A stretch of 64,000 bases of DNA from Mortierella sp. BCC40632 (taxonomy: Eukaryota; Mortierellomycota; Mortierellomycetes; Mortierellales; Mortierellaceae), in assembly GCA_011634665.1 (NCBI GenBank), contig WAEK01000010.1, positions 826,001 to 890,000 on the forward strand, given 5' to 3'. The translations under genes and the position numbers were made by a program. A model generated the notes under the pieces. The model ran no database searches and was not told the origin of the DNA. It saw only the letters and a list, made by a program, of their open reading frames with translations. The first letter of the stretch is position 1; the number at the start of each line of letters is the position of its first letter. Below, piece after piece: positions 34,218 through 46,186 of this stretch.

Positions 34218-37200
34218 CCGCAAGGGTGGTAATGGAGATATTGGATGACAGACTAGGCGTTAGCACTCGAGAGAACTTTTTTTTTTTTTTTTTTTTTTTT
34301 TTTAGCAAATATACCAGCGATGCCAATGAGTTTATGAGCATTTACCAGGTATGTGGTACGACATGTTCTCGGCACTCTCAACATACCGAAGTCTGTTCTC
34401 GAGCCACACCTGTCGCCAAGAGTCGTCAGCCTTGACAAAGGCACTGTTGATCAGAGCTATCATAGGACAGTATTGTCACCAAAGCGTGTTAGTCAACAGC
34501 CTCAGCATAGTCCACATGAACACAATCAGGAACTACTAGACACAACAACGGTGAGTTTGCTCCGCACATTCACACCAACTCACCAATCAACACATTGAGC
34601 ATCAGGATCGACGAGAATGTAAAGAATACCATCACCATCAACAGGAGTGACTTGTTCTTGTATGATCCACTTTTATCCCCAATGCCAACCTCTGACATGT
34701 CGTCGTTCAGAGGATCGTATCGCCCTCCCTACATCCAGGAATACAATTAGTGGATAGAGGTTGAGAGCGCTGTTATACAATAGGTTTGGTCCGCATACAG
34801 AAATCGAACATCATTATCACTTTAGTACTATGCACAAATGTCAGGATTTTACCATCATCAGGTACACAGTGCTGATCGCTCCAAGAAAGTCTTCCGGGAG
34901 GTGAACACCATCTAATCCTCCTTTACCTCCTACACCGCCATGCACAATATGAACAATGGCAATAGTGAAGAAGAGCATGCTGGCTGCAAGTACCATGAAG
35001 AACACCTTGATCTCTTGAAGGATCCCAAACACAATCGTGATGTACTTGCACACCGTCTCGCTTACTCGGAGCTCAGCTAGCTATGAGAGTGCGTTGAACG
35101 GAGCTGTTTAGTAGTTTGGTAAAAGCACATCGATGGTTCTGATTGAATTACTGCTCAGCTGCCTCTTGTCGACCCTGCTGTTCTCTGATACACGTACCAA
35201 GTGGAGGAACACAAACACAACACTGAAACTAAAGTCTGATGTCACAGCTTCTGGATCTTGATTCACAATGTTGACAATCTGATGGATACTCGTGGCGAGA
35301 GGGTAGGAGTAGGTGACCAGATCCAGTATGTTGTAAGGAGATCTAACACATTAAAGCGAGTTGGGCTCTCAGGTTAGGCTACTGCAGTTCACAATACACA
35401 TGCAGGTACCACCTCACAGGGATTTCAGTGTCAAACATACCGAAAATACATAGACCGAGACCTCCGGAGACCCCCCTGTCCCTTTCCTAATATCAACAAC
35501 TTCGCTCCTGAGATCCGCTGACCTATCCTTGCAATCATTCCATAACCAATGCTCTTCTCCTTCTTTCCTCCTTCATTTTTCTTCTTCTCCTCATTGGCCC
35601 CTGAGTATATAAAATACCGACATTCTCGCCATTGAAGGAACTCGAGCCAGAGGAATACACATGAGAGGAAAGCGATTGCTGAGAACACTCCGAGGAGAAG
35701 GCCGGTCTCCTTGGAGTAGACTTGCATTAGAGCTCCACTCACAATGAGGAGAGAATACACACACTGTGTCGCAAATCGAACCATCCACACGGCATACACA
35801 AATGAGTTCCTAGAAGTGAATGAATCTCCACAATTATCAGTACAACTGGTTTCCTCTGACATTCCAACTGTGCTCTCAAATCATGCGATAAGGGATGGCA
35901 TCCGATATCAACACATACCACTTGTATTGGATCACAGCTTCGATGGATGGATTGTCAAGGATATCGAGACTGTAGAAATGAGGCCGAATGTAAACATGGC
36001 TGAAAGGGTTCATGCTAAACAGGATGCTGTGGTAGAAAGCCTGTTTCCACGTTGTCTTCTGGGGTGAGTATGGAATTGGAAATTCGTTACATAGAGTTTG
36101 CGATGATGGAGCAAATGACCAGAGGAGATTGACAGGAGCAACAAACACATCTTCTATGAATGTACTGTTGAGTGGATCGGGCTTTTCATTGTTGGCATGC
36201 ATTTGAAGGATCGGATTCTTGCACTCATAGATCTTCCGGCCAATCGAAGTCCAGAACCGACGAAGTGTTGGAGAGTGTACAATCTTGTGATTGTCGATAA
36301 TGAAATTTCGGTCATAGCATTGAAAATAGGCAAATTCTCTTGTGATCCGGAGTGCTAAATCATAGTGTCTAGCCTTGAGGTCATCCATGCATTCAAGCAA
36401 GTACAGAACGTAGGTGATATTGTTAGACACCTTCGCCTGTTCGAAACTGTACTTGATTAGGATATGAGCGATTCTGAGTGCCGTTGGATAAGTCTTTGCT
36501 TTGTCAAGAATGATTCCCACAGGATTAGACCCTTTTGAGTAGGCTCTCAATGGGACCCAACGGTTTCGATCCTTGTTGGAGTTTTCTTGTAATAGTTTTT
36601 CCAGAATATTCTCAACTTCGTCAACATTGAATATCTTTAAGTACCTACAGAGTGTTGACATCAAGGACTCTGAGTGGTCACTAGGCGATTCATAGTAATT
36701 GACAAAAGTGTCCAGATACTTGAGCGTCGCAACTGACACTTCATTACTCCTAATCTTTTCATTAGATAAAAGATAGAACAAGTCCTCAAAAGGTACTCTT
36801 CCATCCAATGATTCCCATGATTTCTCCTGACAGAGCTGGACCACTTTCTCATTGGTAGTAAAGGTAGGGTAACCTCCATGAGAACAGATACTCAGCTTGG
36901 CTCCTTGTCCTAAGCCAGGGGTCTTCTGGGAAACAAGAAGTTTGAGTTTCTCTCTTGATGACTGTGGAAGTCTCCAGGTCGAGAAGCTCTCAGAGCCAGG
37001 ATAGTCTATCACCACCATGAGCTGAGAATCCCTCTCCAAGAAGTAGAGTCTAGAAGATATCCACCAATATTCTCGTGATTTGCCATCAATGAATCGGACT
37101 CGCACTGCAATCTTCTTAAATTGGTAGATTCCAGCAACCTGGATCTCGATTGTTCCTCTAATTCCTGTCGCATGGGCCTCGATTGTTCCTCCAGGGTATG

Positions 37201-39916
37201 ATATCTCTGTTCCATACGTGATCTGAGGAACCTCAGAGAGATCTGACGCACAGCGTGGAGTGCATTGGGTTTTGAGCTTGAAATCTGCCATCAGATCCTC
37301 TATGAACGATACTTCGAAGCTTGAACCGTGGGAGCTAGCCACCAGAGTTGACTTGACATTTGCTCCGTCCCACTATACTCCGGTCTTGATGTCTTGTATT
37401 GTCATTTTTGAATTTAACCGTGGCCCGACATACCGTTTGGGTTGGGAAGGATTCCTCGTATCAGAAATAAACAAACTAAAAGACAACCCATCGTAAATAG
37501 CGCACAAGATTCCCCTATCCCCTTCGAGAAACCATTGCCACCGTTCAGACCATCCAAGGAACAGCAGAAGAGTCCCAGATGTCGTCGAATACAGGAGTTG
37601 AGTCTTCTGAGTGACAATAGCCAAGGTACTTCCCGTTGATGAGAGGAAGAGACTCGTGATCTTACTAATGCTAGATAGATCAATTTGGTATTTCGGAGCC
37701 CCAGTGGCAAGATCCCAGATTGAAACGTGGTAGTCTGACACCATCAATGCGAAAATCCCTCCTGATGCCGCGAATGTAGTCCATTCAGGAGTGATAAAAG
37801 AGTAGTATCGCAATACAGGAATGTGGTAGAGCATTTCCCACGGATCTGTGGTCTTGTACACACTGAACCCTTGTCGATCACAGGCTACAAATCTCTCAGA
37901 GTCGTCGTCCCATTGAGGACTCGAAAGATAGGTGAACATGGCATCTCCAATGAACGACTGTAACTTGGAGCATTGACCGATACGACTTGATGTTTGGAGC
38001 GGCTGAGACATCTCCTGATCCTGCAGTTGTTGTAGATAGGCATTCGTAGAGTATTCGAAAATAAAGGTCCCTTTCAGACGTGGCAGCTTTCTCCTGTATA
38101 CAACAATCTGAGATCCATTCCATGACAACGATAGATCGTAATTCAAAAATTGTTCGGGGTCATCATCGCACTCATTGTATGCTCTGGATACCGTATTTGG
38201 GAATGGGTATGTGACTCTGGAGGTGGTCTCTGATAGTCCTAGCTCCCAGAGATCGAGGAACCACCTGTTTCGAATCCGTGAGAGGGTTGCAGCATAAGAT
38301 CCTGATGCTGAAATCGCTAATCTCTCAATTGTTGCTGGTTTTTGAATATCGCTCGAATTGTCACAGGTTTTGTGCTGAATGTTGAATGCTCTCCTTGGTG
38401 ATGGCATCTGAGGAAGGATGCAGTCTATAATCGTATTATTGGTTCAACTCATTTTTGTTAAGAGAAATGTGCAAACTCTATCTGGATTTTACCTTCTCAC
38501 AGTGCCAAGGGGCTTACCAAATGAGTCCGCACTTGGTGGACTCTCGCTGAACTCTGCATAACAGACCAGCAGAGATCCGATGTTTGAACTGCCATTTCGA
38601 TCAACTTGAATGTTGAAATCTGGCCCAGATTGGAATCGCAGTAGCACCCTAATAAACAAGCCCTCTCCTATAAACAACGAGTATTGTAGGACAATGCAGA
38701 GAGGAGCAAAATGTAGTTAGGCTACAGTTGAGTGTGTGAGCATCATCTCAGAGACTCCACTCTATTTACCTGCTTCTGAAAGACGGTCTAGATTGATCTC
38801 CTACTCAGAGGACAACATCCCTGTTAGATGGTTGGTGGAAACATAGGCTTCGGCCACAAACAGACTACATTCTCGCAAATACCTTACCATCCAATTGATA
38901 CACAAGTGGTCAATCCCTTCAACCTTTCTGTCAAGCATGAAACATATTACTAGAAAGTGTGACCTCCCAGACAGTAACAAAAGCTCCCCATCTTTACCTC
39001 GAAACTATCAATGTACGGTTCCGTGATCCTTTAGTTCTGTGAGGATAGAAATGTGAAGTAGTGCAGTGCATACTCGAGATCAGCTCTGACGTACCCAAGA
39101 TCTTGTCTCCAAAATTCGTATCGGCTCTGAGTAGCTCCTACAATGTCGGATTGAGGGAGTTATGGTTAGTGTAAGTGGTGGTCCAAAAGATAAGGACCAC
39201 TCCATTAATGAAGCGATACTCACTTGCTTGTTCCTTCAAATAAAGATCCATCACTGTTCTGCGGTAGCGAAAAAAATAGTCGTGTGGTCTTGTAGTCTTG
39301 AGAGATTGGTCAGTATATCTATCATGGCTCCTGGGGAGTGGAGCTCGGACATGAGGGCTCAATTGCAGAGGAGACGTCGTCACATACCAGGAATGCCATT
39401 CTCAAGATCTCTCTTCATCTGAGTCTCGTATTCCTCCATGGATGTGAACGGTGCCATCCTTGTCCTTTCGTCAGTGGTTTGACTTGGTTGTGGACCGCTG
39501 GTTGATTTTGAATCACTACGAGATTCATGGTCCTCAGTCTCCAAGTTTTCCACACCGCTTCCCTCTTGGAAGTCCAACTGAGTGGTTGTGGAAAAGTCGA
39601 GAGAAGGCCCTTGCACAGGGTCTGCGTTTGAAGTGTCTTCTGTGTCTCCCGTGTCGGCCATAGCTGGTTTACTGACATCTAGACCTTCGATTTCAATGTC
39701 TCCACTATTGCCACTCTGTGTGGAAGTTCCGTCGTTCGCTATATTCTCACTTTGTTGTTTGGTCGACAGGTCGAGGTAACCTCTGGTGCTTGGAGCATGA
39801 CGAGTACTGCTGTCACAGGCCTCCAGAATCTCGGCTGGATCCAGAGGGTGTTCGGAGGGGACAGTGACCACGGTAGCTTCTGGCCTGGAGAGTGTCAAAA
39901 GAGGATTTTCAGTCAT
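33622..39916 (-). pseudogene. CH2: full-length channel paralogue with one in-frame stop
   Basis: Thirteen exons match CH1 one to one, and all junction phases agree: 39916-39388, 39296-39224, 39137-39095, 39004-38888, 38800-38770, 38667-38518, 38424-35919, 35809-35441, 35342-35198, 35080-34853, 34728-34584, 34456-34346 and 34169-33622. The nominal length is 1664 codons. The only lesion is a TAG at 37373-37375 (codon 665) inside the propeller exon, between KTGV and WDGANVKS, where CH1 and CH3 have Thr. Everything downstream is still open, so the lesion is young, is read through, or is a sequencing error. The tail has three LARQESQ-type repeats in the coiled coil. The last intron holds two very long poly-T tracts. 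Confidence 0.75.
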
Positions 39917-40590
39917 GGTACTTTCTGATGGAGGTCAACAAGAAGTAATGTAGAAAGGATGAAGCCAAAGGTCAAGATGGAGCTTGAGCGAATTCAATTC
40001 TCTTTTTCTTCATTTTGTTAAGGCGCTACGACCACAGTGGCAAAGCTGCACCTTCGCCTATGTCCTGCCAAACGAAATCTACGTCTTTACTCTCCTTTTT
40101 TTGTCTGATCACAGGAATCAGCTGCAGGAGTGTCCAGGACAAGGACCAATATTGAGGCTCCTCTTCTACTGTCGAAACCATGGGTGTTCTGCCCTTTCTC
40201 CAGCTTTACCCCCAGAGAAATGCTTCAAGAGCGATCAACAGAATGAGTTTTCTACTTCCTGTGTTCTCTCTCTTCACTTGCATTTGCTCTTCACTCTTTG
40301 CTGGACACCAATGTTGTTACTCTACGCAAACCTCAAGCCAAGAGAACTCGCCTCGACACGTGACTCGACCGACTCATTTCCTTAGTTGACCCCGACCCTC
40401 TAACAAGGAATCTCTCCCTCCAACTTGGTGACTCTGAGTGCATTTTACTCGTCCTGGACGAACCTACTCATGCTTCAAATGCACACTCAAGCAAGCATTT
40501 AATGAACGTCTTTCTTTTCACACAACATGGAGGGCCTCGGCTGCGCCATTAGCTCAACTCAACTCGGTGTTCTGTCAAAAGTCTATGGAT
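39917..40590. promoter_or_regulatory. Conserved 5' flank of CH2
   Basis: Related to the flanks of CH1 and CH3, with shared blocks TCTGATCACAGGAATCAGC and GAGTGTCCAGGACAAG near 40107-40145. No separate gene was recognised. Confidence 0.4.
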
Positions 40591-41715
40591 TTTTTGATTC
40601 TAGAGTTCTCTCAGGACCTCAAGCGCGACATGGATCTCTTGCTTGAGCTCAACTAGTTTGGTAAATGGATTTTCTTGTCTAGCAAGCTGAGTTTACTGTC
40701 AGGTAGGCTACTCCGCAAGGGCATGTTGGCTCTCGTCCTGTAAAGAACTCTTAGTCACAATTGCAGTCTCGGTGTTTGGGGCCAACGGTGCTGATGAGGC
40801 GTCATTTGGTGTGGCGTCGGCCAACTTTGAGTAAAGAGTTTTCTGCTCATCGTCAAAGAAAACTTCTTCGTATTTCTTAGCGGTTCTTGGTAGGGTGTTT
40901 CTGTAATATAGACCATCCGGGGAAGCCAATCGAAGGCCTCTTGTAAGCCTTTTCTCATAGTACAAAAGGATTGCATTGGAAATACTGAATGCCAACCCAG
41001 TCATTAGTGCTCTCGAACCGCCACCAACTCCCGACAAATAAGCAAACGATGCCTATAGGATTTGGGCTACTCATCGGGGATTTGATACGACATATTCTCG
41101 TTACAGTCGACATACCGAAATCCACTCTTGGACTACAGCTGTTGCCAAGAGTCATCAGACTCGAAAAAGGCACTGTTGATCGAGGTTAATGCGTGATGAA
41201 GACTCAGTCATTAGGGCTATTCAGTCAATCGATTCGATGTATAGTACCAACTGGGTTTCTATCAAGAACTATTAAACAGGTAGAAAAGACTATGATCCGC
41301 ACATCCACACCGACTCCTCTATCAACATTTCGAACATCAAAATAGATGAGAATACAAACTACACCATCGATAATACAAGAGAAACTCCATTCTTGTATGA
41401 TGCCTCAGTATTTCCTTCACCATATTCGCATATGTCTTTGACTAGAAGGACATTCCGCCCTCTCTATAGCCAGTAACACGGCTCGTGATTAGAAGTGGAG
41501 GCATTGCTGGGTCAGGAATTTGATCCGCCTACGGAAACGGACAGTATTATCACTCCAGTCCTTAGCAAAAGCGTTAGGGTCTTATCATCATCAGGAACGC
41601 AGTGCTGAAAGCTCTAAGAATGTCACCCAGGAACTTGGAACCGGCTGGTCTCTCTGAGCCATTCCCGCCATTGGCGTTGAGATTGTCGAGAGGGGATTTC
41701 AACACCATGATACCT
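40590..41715 (-). pseudogene. Truncated 'pore-only' channel copy D
   Basis: Degraded tail exon (about 40590-40950), post-S6 exon (41080-41185), S6 exon (41310-41465) and pore exon (41590-41710) follow in order. The pore exon again begins with an ATG frame (MVLKSPLDNL, like MALNPPL of copy A). Multiple stops and a lost donor after the pore segment make it a pseudogene. Confidence 0.6.
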
Positions 41716-42280
41716 CCTGAGGAGGAGGAGATAAAGCAAGAGTTGGGACGGAGAGTGAGGCCTCTTTAGATCTACTCTAGTAAGTCCCTCCTCAAACAAA
41801 ACTGCGCCTCCTACTTCTCTCTGAATTTATTATATCTATAGAGACATTTACCAAGAAAAATACAGACGTTCCTTATGTTCTATGGATTACAGATTCCTTC
41901 TTCTTCATCCCCCACTGCTCATGCTCAACCCCTTGCAAATACATTGTTCCCCTTGCCTCTTTATTAAAGGGGTAGTTCATCAATCTATATAGGTACAAGC
42001 ATGTAGGAATGCTGCAGACCAGAACGACTCATTCTCTCCAAGACTCGACCGAGAATAACAAAACGACTAATTTATTACCATTCAGTTCCATTTGAGCCAA
42101 CTCCTTTGCTAAACTTAGGGTTTTGCCCTAGGAGGCTCTTATCGACTTGGAGCACTCTTTTCAATTAAGCGCACATTTTTGTTTTTCAACACAAAGATCG
42201 TCGTTACAGCGCTCATGGGTTAATTTAGTTGCCAGTTTTGAAGCTCCTGTAGCGCTTTGTGGATGGCATGAGCATCAAGC
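41715..42280. repeat. Recurrent array spacer, copy 3
   Basis: It lies between pore-only copy D and the 3' end of CH3 and shares landmarks with the spacers at 1822, 26060 and 51220. Confidence 0.6.
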
Positions 42281-44324
42281 TTCTCCAATGATGCTATGGT
42301 CTCTGGCCTTGGAGCTGTTGCAAGGCTGCAAGAACGGCATGGATATCTCGTTTGATATCCGAGATCTCGGCCTTGAGTTCGACATATCGTTCTTGCGACC
42401 TTTCAACATCAATACCCAAATCGGATGTCTCTATACTTTTATGCTGGTAAGCTCTCTGCAACTTTCTGTCGTCGTCATCCCGCTCTCTATCGTTGCTCTC
42501 GTACTGACTCCTGACGAACAATAAATCTTCCTTGAGGGTGTTGATCTGAAGCTCTTGTCGAACAAGCCTATCGTCTTGTCGGGTGAGCAGAGTCTCTTGT
42601 TTGGAGAGTAGATCTTCTTGTCGAGCAAGCTGCTGCTCTTGTCGGATGAGTTGGTCCACAAGAGCCCGCTGGCTCTCGTCCTGCAAAGAACTCTTAGTCA
42701 CAGCTGTTGTCTCGGTGTTTGGATCTAAAGATGCTGACGAGGTGTCTTTTGGTGTGGTGTTGGCCGACTCTGAGGAAAGAGTATTCTGATCGTCATCAAA
42801 GAGAACCTCCTCGTCTTTCTTGGTAATTCTTCGCTCGTACTGCTTCACTTGATATGGAGTAGCTGTGTAGTAGATCATCTGAGGAAACCAATCAAATGTG
42901 TCGCGGAAGCCTTTTTTCAAAGCCGCAAGGGTGGCAATGGAGACATTGGATGATGAACTAGGCATTAGCACCCGAGAACTACTATTTTTTTTTTTTTTTT
43001 TTTTTTTAGCAAATAAACCAGCGATGCCAATGAGTTAAGGAGCATTTACCAGGGATGTGGTACGACATGTTCTCGGCACTCTCGACATATCGGAGTCTGT
43101 TCTCGAGCCACACTTGTCGCCAAGAGTCATCAGCCTTGACAAACGCACTGTTGATCAGAGCTGTCACAGAACAATGTTGTCACCAATGCGTGTTAGTCAA
43201 CTACCTCAGAGCATAATCCACTTGAACACAATCAAGAACTACTAGACACAACAACGGCGAGTTTTCTTTGCACACCCACACCAACTCACCAATCAACACA
43301 TTGAGCATCAGGATCGACGAGAATGTAAAGAATACCATCACCATCAACAGGAGTGACTTGTTCTTGTATGATCCACTTTTATCCCCAATGCTAAGCTCTG
43401 ACATGTCGTTGTTCAGAGGATCGTATCGTCCTCCCTATATTCAGGAATACGAGCTATGGTTAGAGGTCGAATGTTGCTAGACAATGGGTTGATCCGCACA
43501 CAGAAATCGAACATCATTCTCATTTCAGTATTGAGCGCACATGTCATGATCTTACCATCATCAGGTACACAGTGCTGATGGCTCCAAGAAAGTCTTCCGG
43601 GAGACGAACGCCATCTAATCCTTCTTTGCCATCCACACCGCCATGTACAATATGAACAATGGCAATAGTGAAGAAGAGCATGCTGGCTGCAAGTACCATG
43701 AAGAACACCTTGATCTCTTGAAGGATCCCAAACACAATGGTGATGTACTTGCACACCGTCTCGCTCACTCGGAGCTCAGCTAACTATGAGAGTGCGTTGA
43801 ACGGAGCTGTTTAGTAGTTTGGCAAAAGCACACCCATGGTTCTGATTGAATTACTGCTCAGCTGTCTCTTGCCGACCCTGTTGTTCTCTGATACACGTAC
43901 CAAGTGGAGGAACACAAACACAACACTGAAACTAAAATCTGAAGTCACAGCTTCTGTATCTTGATTCACAATGTTGACAATCTGATGGATACTCGTGGCG
44001 AGAGGGTAGGAGTAAGTGACCAGATCCAGTATGTTGTAAGGAGATCTAACGCATCAAAGCGAATTGGGCTCTCAGATTATGCTATCACAGTTCACAATGC
44101 ACGGTAAATGGCTACGATCCACAAGTATTCCAATGTCAAACATACCGAAAATACAGAGACCGAGACCTCTGAACATCCAATGGGTTCTTCCTGATTCTCT
44201 CCTGTCTCTTTCCTGAAATCAACAGCTTCACTCCTGAGATCCATCGACCTATCCTTCTTGCAATCCTGTCATTACCGGTATCGTTCTCCTTCTCTTCCTC
44301 TTCCTCCTCTTCCTCTTCCTCCTC

Positions 44325-44476
44325 TTCCTCTCCCTCCTCCTCCTCCTCCTCCTCCTCCTCCTCCTCCTCCTCCTCCTCCTCCTCCTCCTCCTCCTCCCTC
44401 CTCCTCCTCCTCCTCCTCCTCCTCCTCCTCCTCCTCCTCCTCCTCCTCCTCCTCCTCCTCCTCCTCCTCCTCCTCC
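44325..44476. repeat. Expanded (CTC)n/(GAG)n trinucleotide tract in CH3 exon 8
   Basis: About 150 bp of nearly pure CTC units with single-base interruptions near 44331 and 44396. The corresponding place in CH1 has only a short mixed Glu/Asp run, so the expansion is specific to this copy. Confidence 0.95.
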
Positions 44477-46126
44477 TTAGTCTCTGAGTAGAGATAATAC
44501 CGACATTCTCGCCATTGAAGGAACTCAAGCCAGAGGAATACACATGAGAGGAAAGCGATTGCTGAGAACACTCCGAGGAGAAGGCCAGTCTCCTTCTTAG
44601 AGTAAACCTGCATTAGAGCTCCACTCACAATGAGGAGAGAATACACACACTGTGTCCCAAATCGAACCATCCACACGGCATACACAAATGAGTTCCTAGA
44701 AGTGAGTAGATCACAGCAAATGTCAGTACAACTGGGCCTCTCAAACATCTCAACTTAGTCCTCAATCTTTAGGCTTGCATCTAGTTTCAATACATACCAC
44801 TTGTACTGGATCACGGCTTCCATGGCTGGATTGTCAAGGATATCGAGATTGTAGAAATGAGGCCGAATATAAACATGGCTGAAAGGGTTCACGGTGAACA
44901 GGATGCTGTGGTAGAGAGCCTGAATCCATGTTGTCTTCTGGGATGAGTAGTAAAGCGGAAATTCGTTGCATGAAGTATGTGCCAATGGAACAAACGACCA
45001 GAGGAGGTTGACAGGAGCAACAAACACGTCTTCTATGAATGTACTGTTGATTCGATCAGGCTCTTCATTGGACCCGTGTAGTTGAAGGATCGGATTCTTG
45101 CACTCATAGATCTTTCTGTCATCCGAAGTCCAGAGCCAACGGAGCGTTGGAGGGTGCACAATCTTGTGGTTGCCGACAATAAACTTTCGGTCGTGGTATT
45201 GAATATACGCAAATCCTCTTGTGATCCGGAGTGCTAGATCAGGGTGTCTGGCCGTGAGGTCATCCATGCATTCAAGCAAGTACAAGATGTAGGTGATATC
45301 GTTAGACACTTTTGCCTTGTTGAGACAGTACTTGATTAGGGTGTGAGCGATCCTGAGTAATGCTGGATCGGTCTTGGCAGTGTTGAGAATGATCTCCACA
45401 GGGTTGGACCCTTTTGAGTAGGCTCTCAAAGGGATCCAACTGTTTCGATTCTTGTTGGAGTTTTCTTGTAATAACTTCTCCAGGATTAGCTCTGTTCTGT
45501 CGCTATTGTTAATTTCCAAGAGCTTACAGAGTGTTGATATCAAGGACTCTGAGTCGCCACTATGAGTATGATAGTAATTAACAAAAGAACCAAGATACTT
45601 GACCACAGCAGCCGACATTTTATCAATCCCCCTTTTTTTTAAAGGTATAAGACCGATCAGGTCCTCAAAAGGTACTCTTCCATCCAATGACGCCCATGAT
45701 CTTCCCTCACAGAGCCGGACCACTTTCTTATTGTTAGTGAGAGTAGGATAACCTCCGTGAGGGCAGGTATTCAATTTGGATCCCCACTCGATAGGTGTTC
45801 TCTGGTAAAACAAAAGCTCGAGTTCTTCTTGTGACGACTGTGGAAGTCTCCAGGCCGATAATCGTACAAAACGGACTTGTTCTTCCACCATTATGATCTG
45901 AGAACCTCTCTCCAAGAAATATGACTTATATGATTCCCACAAATACTTTCGTGATTTGCCGTCTGTGAATCGGATTAGCACTGACATCTTATATGTCAAG
46001 TACTCAATCACCTGGATCTCGACTGTTCCTCCAGGATAGGATATCTCTGTTCCATACTTGATCTCAGGAACCTTAGAAAGATCCGATGCACAGTGTGGAG
46101 TACACTGCGTCTTGAACTTGACATCC

Positions 46127-46186
46127 GATATCACATCCGATATCACATCCGATATCACATCCGATATCACATCCGATATCACATCC
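46127..46186. repeat. 12-bp coding minisatellite (ISDV)5 in CH3
   Basis: Five tandem 12-bp units (TCCGATATCACA phase) add four extra Ile-Ser-Asp-Val repeats relative to CH1, all in frame. Confidence 0.9.

Noticed and set aside
44258..44491. Plus-strand Pro/Ser-rich frame over the CTC repeat
   Set aside because: Pure translation of the microsatellite, antisense to CH3.
44136..44543. Minus-strand frame with long Arg and Glu runs as a separate gene
   Set aside because: It is the second half of CH3 exon 8 plus the GAG repeat read in two frames, not an independent protein.
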